Origin: Deltaproteobacteria bacterium
GTDB lineage: Bacteria; Acidobacteriota; Thermoanaerobaculia; Multivoradales; JAHZIX01
Direction: 5' to 3'
NCBI GenBank assembly: GCA_022601195.1
Contig: JAHZIX010000050.1
Coordinates: 124,001 to 188,000, forward strand
DNA length: 64,000 bases
Shown: in pieces, positions 51,101 through 57,817 of the stretch
Position numbering within the stretch: position 1 is the stretch's first letter
How the letters are laid out: each line of letters begins with the position of its first letter
Notes under the pieces: generated by a model
The model's input: only the letters and a program-made list of their open reading frames with translations
The model's database searches: none
What the model was told of the DNA's origin: nothing
Position numbers and translations under genes: made by a program

Positions 51101-51548
51101 CCGGCGCCTCGCAGAGAACCCCCTCCTGCTCTCCGGCCTTGCATTGGCAGGGTTCAATCGTCGGGAGGAGGCCCGCCCCGGCGATGAAGATGGCGTGCTC
51201 ACGGCGGAGGAAATTGCTTCCCTCGACCTCAGTGGAGTGGAGCGGGTGGTGCTCTCCGCCTGCGGCACAGGACTGGGACCGGTACAAGGCGGCGAAGGAG
51301 TTCTCGGCTTGCAGCGAGCCTTCGAGATCGCCGGTGTCTCGACCTTGGTCATGAGCCTTTGGGAAGTCGAAGATGCCCCCACCCGGGGCTGGATGGAGGA
51401 GCTCTACCAAGCCTGGGGGCTAGGCTTCGACACCTCCCGAGCCGTCCAGGAAGCGAGCCTAAGATCCCTGCAGTCTCGGCGCCGAGCCGGTCTTTCTCCT
51501 CACCCTTTCTACTGGGGAGCCTTCGTCGGAGTTGGTGATTGGCGCTGA
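48180..51548 (+). CDS. CHAT-domain peptidase with TPR array
   Basis: Up to 1122 residues. The first ATG (48180) has no Shine-Dalgarno and overlaps the RTX start; the true start may be downstream, since a signal-peptide-like segment (WLFCLLGLALLTLAGDSSAA) sits at ~43-63. Residues ~80-500 are TPRs of the kinesin-light-chain type (ARPLYEEALRIRQKSLG, ALPLAEEALDINREVLG). A five-unit TTASK linker at 49749-49823 follows. The CHAT domain (~660-1120) has His947 in LHLATHGFF and Cys1028 in VVLSACGTGLG, so the caspase-like dyad is intact. It ends FYWGAFVGVGDW, standard for the family. CHAT proteins are caspase relatives; some are proteases in defence or cell-death systems. Target unknown. Confidence 0.92.
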   Translation: MHRDSSNRVSVSRAVPYGGNPRRLECAPLLSFLDLLRDSLRFRWLFCLLGLALLTLAGDSSAADSSPIGPVLNPRLKAQGFEPIWKLKREGSYREAQRRIDALLPKLEKEYGPLSFEVAVALDEIVSVGYYTGRISEPRTESNIDRALAIKRELLGPDHPEIALSLNLKAILLGVSGRRQEARPLYEEALRIRQKSLGRRARQTAESLMNLSTLHTNLGDYEKALPLAEEALDINREVLGPDNFQTANTANSVALLALLTGDYGRARERLEESLSAILQAHGPDHPFLATILTNLMTLVRRQGDRREALEQGQEALRIALSGYGSDHSKVATLRGHLAELYLEEGLTEKAGELARASIAGLEEAYGAEFVGLEEPLAIQGQVEASRGNLEKARETLQRALAIGRKAHPRGHPNTAETLFHLGLLEASATHLAIGRDYLAEALEQQRKFLGDHHPKVASTLVGLGTVVRQLGDPETALGIAFLAEAIGRQHLLGTLRSLPEREALSYAASRASGLDLLLTLSVETTASKTTASKTTASKNTASKNTASNNAALENLGPFPQRIWEAVARSRALVLDEMAQRHRHPEDPATAQAFSHLATARNRLARLVMGGPNPKHPERYLERLDRDIAAKESAERALAKANSDFRQEQETRQITWPAVAAKLPRGTALVSWVRFRRLSMDPKGNPSLPRGELAYLALVGTVSEAGASKIELVPFGNGTQLEAAITAWRAEVATPPPILKPAAEAALVRYRKAAEELRRQLWDPLVPHLGNSQQVFLVPDGLIFQLSLPTLATDSGAFLVESGPQIHLLSAEREILARPKRPTNQGLLALAAPDFDSLQSPSPSLAASLADLPLNSRASQQGEEPAFHRASSIWQSNRSTCREFQDLGLAPLPASREEAQRISQLWDQLQGEVVSPLQRAHRLLGSSAHEANFKALAPKFRALHLATHGFFVGENCSPLFASGGKGQPLSPSDGDRRLAENPLLLSGLALAGFNRREEARPGDEDGVLTAEEIASLDLSGVERVVLSACGTGLGPVQGGEGVLGLQRAFEIAGVSTLVMSLWEVEDAPTRGWMEELYQAWGLGFDTSRAVQEASLRSLQSRRRAGLSPHPFYWGAFVGVGDWR
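49749..49823 (+). repeat. 15-bp tandem repeat in the CHAT gene, five units
   Basis: ACTACTGCTTCCAAG occurs three times exactly (49749-49793), followed by two variants (AACACCGCTTCCAAG, AACACTGCTTCCAAC). Each unit encodes TTASK or NTASK/N between the TPR region and the CHAT-side helices. Confidence 0.98.
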
Positions 51549-51592
51549 CTCTGCGGGAAGAATCCTGCGAGGTCGGGGAACCCTAGAACGGT

Positions 51593-51614
51593 CCTCGAGA
51601 GCCACCTCTCGAGG
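51593..51614. terminator. Hairpin between convergent CHAT and anti-sigma genes
   Basis: CCTCGAGAG (51593-51601) and CTCTCGAGG (51606-51614) form a perfect 9-bp stem with a four-base loop. It lies between the two stop codons. There is no T-run, so it may act as a bidirectional transcript-end or stabilising structure rather than a classical terminator. Confidence 0.55.
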
Positions 51615-52499
51615 CTAGCGCCGAACGATCTCCAGACGATAAGTCATCACCGCCTCCCCCCCGGCACCTGCAACCACCAGCTGGGCGGGTCCCTCCTCGA
51701 GTTTCTCCACCGGAAGAGCTACCGTGACGACACCATTGCTGGCCAGCTCTCTCTCGAGCCGCAATCGCTCAGCTCTCGTCTGCCAATACAACCGACCATC
51801 CGGTGCGACTGAAGAGTCCTCCGCCGCCACCATCGAAAAGGTGACAGATTCTTCCAGCGGGTCCAGGGTTCTCAAATCTAGACTCAGCCCAAGGAGTAGG
51901 AAAGGAGCTGCCTCGGGGATCTCGAGGCGAGTCGGTCTCTCGCTGCCTCGAAGAGGAGCTTCCAACAAATGCAGATCGACGATCCCCAGGGGCGGTGCCG
52001 ACGAGTACTGGCTGCCGAGCCAGAAACCCAGCCCGAGCACCAAGAACCCGAGAGCTGCCGCCGCGGATCGGGCGGGCCACCAGCGATGAGCTGAGAAGGA
52101 GGACCTCTCCCTCGCGTTCTCCCTTGTCGGCTCTTCTTTGGACAACTTTTCAATCGCTGGTCCTTCTTTGGCCGGCTCATTCGAGGCCACCGCCTGGCGA
52201 CTGAGGTGAGCTTCCTCGACGCATGCAGCGCATTCTTCGAGATGCGCTGCCACCGCTAGGCGCTCCGGTTCCGGTAATTCTCCTGGAGCCAAGGCGTACC
52301 AAGTCAAGGCCTCGCTATCGCAATGCTCTCCGGCGCCGATCTTCGGAGCCCATTGAGTCTGCAGCAGACGGTAGGTCTCACACCAATGGCGGCAACGTTG
52401 GCAGCGGCTCAGGTGCTCCTCGAGCCGTGAATGCAGTGGGTCCTGGAGGTGACCTTGCAGAAAATCTCCCAGCCACAAACGAGCTTCTGAATGCTTCAC
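51615..52499 (-). CDS. Membrane anti-sigma-like zinc-finger protein
   Basis: A 294-residue protein with two zf-HC2-type finger motifs: EEHLSRCQRCRHWCETY (~27-43) and AHLEECAACVEEAH (~85-98), each H-x3-C-x2-C. A charged linker leads to one membrane helix (AAAALGFLVLGLGFWLG at ~145-162). The extracytoplasmic ~130 residues are beta-rich, with LLLGLSLDLRTLDPLEESVTFSMV. This is the layout of anti-sigma factors: cytoplasmic zinc finger binds the sigma factor, outer domain senses the envelope. ATG 52499 overlaps the sigma gene stop by four bases (ATGA), so stoichiometric coupled translation is expected. Confidence 0.9.
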   Translation of the reverse strand: MKHSEARLWLGDFLQGHLQDPLHSRLEEHLSRCQRCRHWCETYRLLQTQWAPKIGAGEHCDSEALTWYALAPGELPEPERLAVAAHLEECAACVEEAHLSRQAVASNEPAKEGPAIEKLSKEEPTRENARERSSFSAHRWWPARSAAAALGFLVLGLGFWLGSQYSSAPPLGIVDLHLLEAPLRGSERPTRLEIPEAAPFLLLGLSLDLRTLDPLEESVTFSMVAAEDSSVAPDGRLYWQTRAERLRLERELASNGVVTVALPVEKLEEGPAQLVVAGAGGEAVMTYRLEIVRR

Positions 52500-53071
52500 C
52501 TTCGATCCCCCCCTTCACTAGCCTCAGCCACCAGGAAACGTAGCAGGGCTCGTGCCCTCTTCACACAGCGGTACATTTGAATACGAAGAGCCCCTTCACT
52601 TTTTCCCTGTAGAGCACCAATGACTGAGTAGCTCTTCCCCTGGATCACATGAAGCCGCACCAACTCGCGGCAGGGCGCCCCCAGCTTTCCTAGAGCTTTG
52701 TGGGCCAGATTGCGACGCTCGGTACTGAGCAAGAAGCCCAAGGGGCCGGGGCGATCATCGGGGGTGTCCTCTTCCACCGGTTTCGACGACCGATGGGCTC
52801 GCCGCCAATCGATAACTCTCCGACAGGTAATCACCTCTAGAAGCTTCCAAAAGCCAGGCCCGTCATCGAAGCTCCGGCGGTTCACCAAACGCCACAGTTG
52901 GACCACGACTTCCTGCTCTAGATCGTCTCGATCCACCATGGGAATCTTCCAACTGGAGCTGCCGAGGATCCGACGAACCCGGCGACGGACCTGATGCAGG
53001 AAAGCCGGTTCACACTGCCGCAGGAGCACCGCTGGCGGGGAAGGCGAAGGAGTTGCTTGGCGACGAGACAT
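52496..53071 (-). CDS. ECF-type RNA polymerase sigma factor
   Basis: A 191-residue protein; ATG 53071 preceded by GGAAAGGGCAAAG. Region 2 is visible as DLEQEVVVQLWRLVNRRSFDDGPGFWKLLEVITCRRVIDWRR (in parts) and region 4 as ELVRLHVIQGKSYSVIGALQGKSEGALRIQMYRCVKRAR (in parts), with the helix-turn-helix at SYSVIGALQGKSEGAL. This subgroup lies directly before a zinc-finger anti-sigma factor, as here. It would direct transcription of its own operon and other targets, possibly the divergent exported protease genes 433 bp away (inference). Confidence 0.92.
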   Translation of the reverse strand: MSRRQATPSPSPPAVLLRQCEPAFLHQVRRRVRRILGSSSWKIPMVDRDDLEQEVVVQLWRLVNRRSFDDGPGFWKLLEVITCRRVIDWRRAHRSSKPVEEDTPDDRPGPLGFLLSTERRNLAHKALGKLGAPCRELVRLHVIQGKSYSVIGALQGKSEGALRIQMYRCVKRARALLRFLVAEASEGGDRR

Positions 53072-53504
53072 CTTTGCCCTTTCCGGTACAAGCCCGAGCG
53101 TTGTGAGGGGGGGAACTGCCGACCTGCGTCAATGCCCTCTCTACTTTCCTCGGGTCTTCGGGACCGACGTTACGGCATTTTTCGAATAAATCCAGATGGC
53201 CTCCGCCTCACTTCCTGGAAGCCGGGAAAAATTCCCCGGCAGTTGAACAGGAGGGCCCTCGCCAGTTGTCTCAGTTTCCATACCTTCTGTTGCAACTCTG
53301 AGACAGATCTATTCTCGCCATCGGCGAGATGTAGATAAAACTGCATTTTCTACAATTCATGCTTATTGTTTTTCCCCTACCTGTCTCTCGGGCTTGAGAT
53401 CTGTCGGCTGGCACGAGCATTGCGGTACCCCATGGCAGCGTATTTCTTTGGATCGACCAGAGCCAAAGAGAATTCCATTGTTGTTTTCTGAGAAGGAGGT
53501 TCCC
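53072..53504. other. Divergent intergenic region between the sigma and matrixin-like genes
   Basis: 433 bp without a gene. A perfect small hairpin TCTCGCC-ATC-GGCGAGA lies at 53313-53329, followed by an AT-rich stretch to ~53380. This is the most likely promoter/operator zone for the plus-strand protease gene. No consensus -35/-10 pair is convincing. Confidence 0.4.
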
Positions 53505-54074
53505 ATGAAATCTTTCCTATCATCGAGAGCTACTCGCACGGCTACGGCGGTAGCACTGGTGTGCGCTCTCGGCTATGTCACCGGCGCGGCAGCGAACTAT
53601 CTGGGCAGTGGCAAGCACCCCTCCCGCTTCCTCCGCTGGACCTACTTCGGCGCAACTTCCGGTGGTGGGGGCAGCTACATCACTCCTGCTACCCGCGCCA
53701 TGAACACCTGGTCCAACAACACTGACCTGAGCCTGTCTCGCAACAGCAATAACTTCGATGTCGGCTTCGTGACCGGCTTTTACTCCGGCACCAATTGGGC
53801 AGGACTCGCTCTGTGTTTCGACAACCAGGGCCGCAACTGGTTGTCGGACCCGGGAGTGTTCAATCGCACTCTCAACTTTTGCTATGCCTATAACGACCGC
53901 TTCGACATGGACAGCGGTAGTCAGAACCGACGCCAAAACCTCTTCACCCACGAAGCGGGCCACTGCTGGTCTCTGGCACACCGCAACACGACCTCCAGCA
54001 TCATGTATCCGTTCGTTCAGTCCAAGACCACCCTCGACAACGGGGACCGATCCAACATCAACAACCGCTACTAG
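53505..54074 (+). CDS. Exported matrixin-like zinc metalloprotease (small)
   Basis: A 189-residue protein; ATG 53505 is fixed by GAGAAGGAGGTTCCC. Signal peptide to ~28 (GYVTGAAA). The mature domain starts with strand-like NYLGSGKHPSRFLRWTYFG and TPATRAMNTWSNNTDLSL, typical of matrixin-type openings. The zinc motif is HEAGHCWSLAH at residues 149-159 (HExxHxxxxxH, with Ser-Leu instead of the usual Gly-Leu). A candidate Met-turn follows in SSIMYPF. The protein is short for a protease, essentially catalytic domain only, ending NINNRY. It is followed after 55 bp by another exported gene and they probably share a transcript ending at the terminator at 54838. Confidence 0.87.
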   Translation: MKSFLSSRATRTATAVALVCALGYVTGAAANYLGSGKHPSRFLRWTYFGATSGGGGSYITPATRAMNTWSNNTDLSLSRNSNNFDVGFVTGFYSGTNWAGLALCFDNQGRNWLSDPGVFNRTLNFCYAYNDRFDMDSGSQNRRQNLFTHEAGHCWSLAHRNTTSSIMYPFVQSKTTLDNGDRSNINNRY

Positions 54075-54129
54075 CCCCAGTTGAGCTTTCATCCAAGAAC
54101 GAACGGATTTTCAAAGAGGTATTAGGACT

Positions 54130-54804
54130 ATGCGCAAAGTAAGAACCGTTTCCGGCTTCGTTGCCCTTTTCGCCGCCTCGGCGGCTTTCGGATACTTCAG
54201 TCAAGCTCCCAGCAGTCAGCTGGACCGGGTGCACGGTGGACCGGAATCCACCGCCATCTGGAATCACTCAGCGCTAGCTCCCGCCGAGCTGGCGAAGCAG
54301 GCCGAAGTGGTGGTCCGCGCCCAGGTCGTAGACCAGGCGGAACCCTTTATCGTCACTCCAGAGCCCTTTCTGGACCCCGCCGTCGCCAACTCGGTCATCG
54401 CTCAGGGCCGCCCTATCCCCCAACTCCCCTTCACCGCGTCGGAATTCGAGATCCTCGAAGTCTATTCCGGAAAGGTGAGTGTGGGAGATCGCATACAGCT
54501 GATGCAGACCGGAGGCATCATCAAGGGAGAGAAGAGCGAAATCTCTGATGACCCCCTGTACCAAGTGGGAACCGAGCACGTGCTCTTCCTGCGCGATGTT
54601 TCCAGCGAAATGAAGCAGCCTCAGGCCCTGCCGGTCCTCGTGACCCTCAACCCCGCTAGCCGCTACCGGGTCATCGGCAGCCAGCTGGAGGCCCAAAGCT
54701 CCTTCTTTGCTCAGGACCCTGCTGCCGCTCCCCTCGAGTTGGCGAGCCTGGAGGCGGAAATTCGCGCTGCCATCACCAAGCCCAGCGACCTGACCCAGCC
54801 CTAG
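54130..54804 (+). CDS. Exported protein of unknown function, paired with the matrixin-like protease
   Basis: A 224-residue protein; ATG 54130 with AGAGG upstream. Signal peptide ends near FGYFSQA (~25). The mature part resembles single-domain exported proteins with two strands around VVVRAQVVDQAEPF and FEILEVYSGKVSVGDRIQLMQTGG, then LYQVGTEHVLFLRD. This pattern is seen in many secreted partner or carrier proteins of unknown role, and I do not assign a family. No catalytic motif. It shares transcript and export with the protease immediately upstream, so it may be its inhibitor, substrate or chaperone (inference). Confidence 0.8.
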   Translation: MRKVRTVSGFVALFAASAAFGYFSQAPSSQLDRVHGGPESTAIWNHSALAPAELAKQAEVVVRAQVVDQAEPFIVTPEPFLDPAVANSVIAQGRPIPQLPFTASEFEILEVYSGKVSVGDRIQLMQTGGIIKGEKSEISDDPLYQVGTEHVLFLRDVSSEMKQPQALPVLVTLNPASRYRVIGSQLEAQSSFFAQDPAAAPLELASLEAEIRAAITKPSDLTQP

Positions 54805-54837
54805 GCCGCCTTTTCGGGACCGAGTCGGAAGTCAAAG

Positions 54838-54873
54838 CGGGAGCCCCTTGGTCTGGGCTCCCGTTTTGCTTTT
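54838..54873 (+). terminator. Rho-independent terminator
   Basis: CGGGAGCCC (54838-54846) pairs perfectly with GGGCTCCCG (54855-54863) across an eight-base loop, followed by TTTTGCTTTT. It lies 33 bp after the stop of the exported protein and ends the two-gene protease transcript. Confidence 0.93.
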
Positions 54874-54918
54874 CCCGGCCCCGGCTAGGGGGTAAGCTTA
54901 GGGTGAAAGGAATCTTCC

Positions 54919-55905
54919 ATGAGTATTCGCTTCGCCGTTTTCGGTTCGGGAGGGGTCGGCGGCTATTTCGGTGGCCGGCTGGCCCAGACAGGCCACGACG
55001 TGACTTTCATCGCCCGCGGCGCCCATCTGACCGCGATGAAGCAGCAGGGCTTGAGGGTCAAAAGCCCCCTGGGGGACTTCCACCTACAACCGGTGAAAGC
55101 CAGCTCATCTGCTCAGGAAGTAGGGCCCGTCGATGTGGTCCTGGTAGCGGTCAAAGCCTGGCAGGTACCCGCAGCCGCAGAGACCATCCAGCCCCTCTTG
55201 GGAAAGAACACCTTTGTCCTGCCTCTGCAGAATGGGGTGGAGGCACCGAGCCAGTTGGCCTCGGTCCTCGGAGAGCAGCGAATCCTCGGAGGGCTTTGCA
55301 AGATCATCAGCCTCGTGGCAGAGCCAGGAACAATTCATCACCTAGGCGCGGAGCCCTATATTGCCCTTGGGGAGCTGAGCGGAGACCTTACCCCTCGGTG
55401 CGAGAAGCTCGCTGCAGCCCTCAGAGGTGCCGGTATCAAAGTGGATATCCCCGTTGGCGGCGACGACACCAGCGGTATCGAAGCAGCCATGTGGCAGAAG
55501 TTCCTTTTCATCGCCGCGGTCAGCGGCATCGGGGCCGTCACTAGAGCCCCTCTGGGCACGGTGCGAGAGCTGCCCGAGACCCGAGCCCTTCTGGTGGCCG
55601 CCATGCAGGAAATCGTTCAGGTGGCGCGGGCTTTGAAGATCCCTCTAGCGGATGGGATCATCGAGAAGACCCTTGCGTTCCTCGATTCCCTCCCCCCGGA
55701 AACCACGGCTTCCATGCAGCGGGACTTGATGGAAGGCCGCCCCTCGGAGCTGGAACACCAAAACGGCGCCGTGGTTCGATTGGGCCTTCAAACGGGGGTC
55801 AAGACCCCAGTGAACACCACCCTCTACGCTAGCCTACTACCCATGGAGCGGCAGGCAAGAGCTCGTCAGGAAGGATCCCCCTCAGATCCCACTCCTAGGA
55901 CCTGA
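54919..55905 (+). CDS. panE: 2-dehydropantoate 2-reductase
   Basis: A 328-residue cytoplasmic enzyme of the PanE/ApbA ketopantoate reductase family, reducing 2-dehydropantoate to pantoate with NADPH in coenzyme A synthesis. The Rossmann motif is FGSGGVGGYFGG at ~8-19. The catalytic Lys lies in MWQKFLFIAAVSG (~195), and the C-terminal helical domain has the SMQRDLMEGRPSELEHQNG block with the conserved Glu and the Asn/Ser set. The ATG at 54919 follows GAAAGGAATCTTCC. It has its own transcription unit, since a strong terminator lies just upstream. Many homologues of this family outside pantothenate synthesis reduce other 2-oxo acids, so substrate is not certain. Confidence 0.93.
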   Translation: MSIRFAVFGSGGVGGYFGGRLAQTGHDVTFIARGAHLTAMKQQGLRVKSPLGDFHLQPVKASSSAQEVGPVDVVLVAVKAWQVPAAAETIQPLLGKNTFVLPLQNGVEAPSQLASVLGEQRILGGLCKIISLVAEPGTIHHLGAEPYIALGELSGDLTPRCEKLAAALRGAGIKVDIPVGGDDTSGIEAAMWQKFLFIAAVSGIGAVTRAPLGTVRELPETRALLVAAMQEIVQVARALKIPLADGIIEKTLAFLDSLPPETTASMQRDLMEGRPSELEHQNGAVVRLGLQTGVKTPVNTTLYASLLPMERQARARQEGSPSDPTPRT

Positions 55906-56056
55906 GCCACCACTCAATCCCCCTGACCCAAAGATTGCCCTCTCTCGACTTCCCCAAGGGTCCAACAGAAAAACCGGGCCCTACCCACCAACGATTCGCG
56001 GCATCGCCGGAGAACCAGCGGCTCGTTCCCCCAAGAACCTTCGCCCCAAGCCCCCG

Positions 56057-56205
56057 ACCAGAGAAGACGGTGCAGGGAGGGTGAGGTATCCGAGCACGGA
56101 ACGCAGCACCGCGAGTACCGCGCGCAGGGTGCACCACCCGACTGCTCGAATAACGGCCCAAGAGTCCCCAGTTCCCCCGCCGACTACCTCAGCTGATGGC
56201 CAGTG
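56057..56205. repeat. Direct repeat copy 1 (180-bp period)
   Basis: The stretch 55906-56438 contains no convincing gene. It holds two copies of a ~149-bp sequence 180 bp apart. Copy 1 and copy 2 are nearly identical over their first ~85 bases (56057-56141 against 56237-56321), then fall to roughly three-quarters identity. A minus-strand frame through both (56364-55981) reads two ~60-residue hydrophobic repeats (VGWCILRAVLAVLRSVLG) but has no ribosome site or codon evidence. Confidence 0.9.
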
Positions 56206-56236
56206 CATCCGGCAACGCCTCTCACTCCAAGCCCCA

Positions 56237-56385
56237 ACCAGAGAAGACGGTGCAAGGAGGGTGAGGTATCCGAGCACGGAACGCAGCACCGCGAGTACCG
56301 CGCGCAGGATGCACCACCCGACAGCCCGCACAACGGTCCAAGAATGGCCAGTTCCCCTTCCCACTGCCTTGGCTGTTCGCCAGTG
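56237..56385. repeat. Direct repeat copy 2 (180-bp period)
   Basis: Partner of 56057-56205; starts ACCAGAGAAGACGG and ends GCCAGTG in both copies. The conserved core is on the 5' side. The array lies between panE and the convergent surface-protein terminator. Confidence 0.9.
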
Positions 56386-56439
56386 ATGCTGATGGCTGGC
56401 GAGACCTAAACAGAAGACCTGACTGCTCCGGGTATGCCC

Positions 56440-56485
56440 AAAATAAACAAATAGGGCACGTCCTCCGAAAAGGAACGTGCCCTAT
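56440..56485 (-). terminator. Rho-independent terminator of the IPTLS-type gene
   Basis: ATAGGGCACGT (56451-56461) and ACGTGCCCTAT (56475-56485) form an 11-bp perfect stem, extended inward by CCT/AGG. On the minus strand it is followed by TTTGTTTATTTT. It lies ~35 bp beyond the stop of the gene ending at 56522. Confidence 0.9.
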
Positions 56486-56521
56486 GAGTCGCCTTGAGGC
56501 GAGCCGTCTAGAACTTGAGTT

Positions 56522-57673
56522 CTAGGCGTTGCTGCGGCGGCGCATCAGGAAGAAGGCCGCTGCGGAAATACCCAGGAGCAGGACCAACATGCCCTGCCAA
56601 CCCAAGGTCGGAACGACCTGAGCCGCCACCAAGGGGCTGGTGGCCGTGGTGCCCGTCGGATCGCCTAGACCAGTGACGGTCGCCACGTTGGTGGTGTCCG
56701 AAGGGTCGATGATGTCAACCGTGACGTTACACACCGCGGAAGCACCGAAAGCCAGCGCGCCGACGTTCCAGGTGAGGACCGGGTCGGCGAAAGCTGCGCC
56801 ACAGTCATCGCTGACGTAGGTCACACCAGCGGGCAGGCTGTCGACCACCGTCGCGTTGGGCTCGTCGTCCGGGCCGTTGTTGGTCACGGTCAGGGTGTAG
56901 ACGCCGGTGCCGTCACCGTTGTCAACGCCGGTCTTGCCCATCATGAGCTGGGTCATTGCGGTGACGCAGGAACCAAACTCCATCAAGCTGAAGAGCTCAC
57001 CGTTTCCGGCCGGGTCGGCCATAGCGATGCGGCCAATGGGAACGGTAGAGGTGACGCCCCAGAAGACGGAGGGCAGGCCGATGGCGGAGGTCGTCGAGCC
57101 GATCAGCATGTCCGCCTCGTCAAAGATATCGATGTTGATATTGAAGTTGGCAAGAGGGCCGATCAGGTTGGATCCAAAACCAGTGATGGCTGGGCTGAAG
57201 AGAATTTCAACATCTTCCACGAAAGTGTTCGGGCCAACGCCAACATCTGCAGTTCCGAGGAAAGGAGGCGTCGTAACCACCAAATCTTCCGCCGCGACCG
57301 GAGCGGACTGCATAGTGAAGCCATCGATCACTCCGCCGGTAGCGAAACAGTTGTTGTTGGTGCTGCTGTTGAGAGGACCGGGAGTGCAGGCCAGAACACC
57401 ATTTGGTGGCACCAGGGTGTTCGAAAAGTCTTCCAAAGGCAGATCCGGGCAGTCACCTTGAAAAGTAGCCCGATCGGTGTAAAAAGTCAGACCATCGCCG
57501 GTGACCGTCGGCTGGCCGGGATTCTCTCCCGCAGGTGGCAGGACCGGGTTGGACGCATCCGCGTACTCTTGGAAGCTCTCAACGACCTGCTGGCTGGAAG
57601 CCGGCACAGTCGCCATGATTCCCAGAAGCAAGATGCTCCCGAGAGACAACATTTTTACGTTCTTGTTTAGCAT
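56522..57673 (-). CDS. Surface protein with DUF11-like repeat and IPTLS-type C-terminal sorting signal
   Basis: A 383-residue protein; ATG 57673 follows GAAGGGAAATCA. Signal peptide to ~27 (ATVPASSQ). Residues ~30-240 form a beta-rich module (PFLGTADVGVGPNTFVEDVEILFSPAI, read in parts) of unknown family. Residues ~250-350 are a DUF11-like repeat (VYTLTVTNNGPDDEPNATVVDSLPAGVTYVSDDC, read in parts). The end, VPTLGWQGMLVLLLG...FFLMRRRSNA, has the three-part form of IPTLS-CTERM signals: short motif, hydrophobic helix, Arg cluster. Such signals are processed by exosortase/XrtH-type systems in Gram-negatives (family knowledge); none is encoded in this window. Usual consensus IPTLSxWG is degenerate here. 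Confidence 0.85.
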   Translation of the reverse strand: MLNKNVKMLSLGSILLLGIMATVPASSQQVVESFQEYADASNPVLPPAGENPGQPTVTGDGLTFYTDRATFQGDCPDLPLEDFSNTLVPPNGVLACTPGPLNSSTNNNCFATGGVIDGFTMQSAPVAAEDLVVTTPPFLGTADVGVGPNTFVEDVEILFSPAITGFGSNLIGPLANFNINIDIFDEADMLIGSTTSAIGLPSVFWGVTSTVPIGRIAMADPAGNGELFSLMEFGSCVTAMTQLMMGKTGVDNGDGTGVYTLTVTNNGPDDEPNATVVDSLPAGVTYVSDDCGAAFADPVLTWNVGALAFGASAVCNVTVDIIDPSDTTNVATVTGLGDPTGTTATSPLVAAQVVPTLGWQGMLVLLLGISAAAFFLMRRRSNA

Positions 57674-57817
57674 TGATTTCCCTTCAGGTTCAGTGAAGTC
57701 GGTCAAACTGAGATCGAAAAGACCGCTAGTTTCCTACGAGATCGGCCTGCGTGGTATTTGTTGGCACAATTCGGGCTGGATTTTAGCCCTACAGACCCCT
57801 GGCGGTCAAATTTTACC

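Noticed and set aside
55981..56364. 127-codon minus-strand frame of two hydrophobic ~60-residue repeats as a gene
   Set aside because: No ribosome site; it follows from the 180-bp direct repeats being a multiple of three. Kept only as a repeat.
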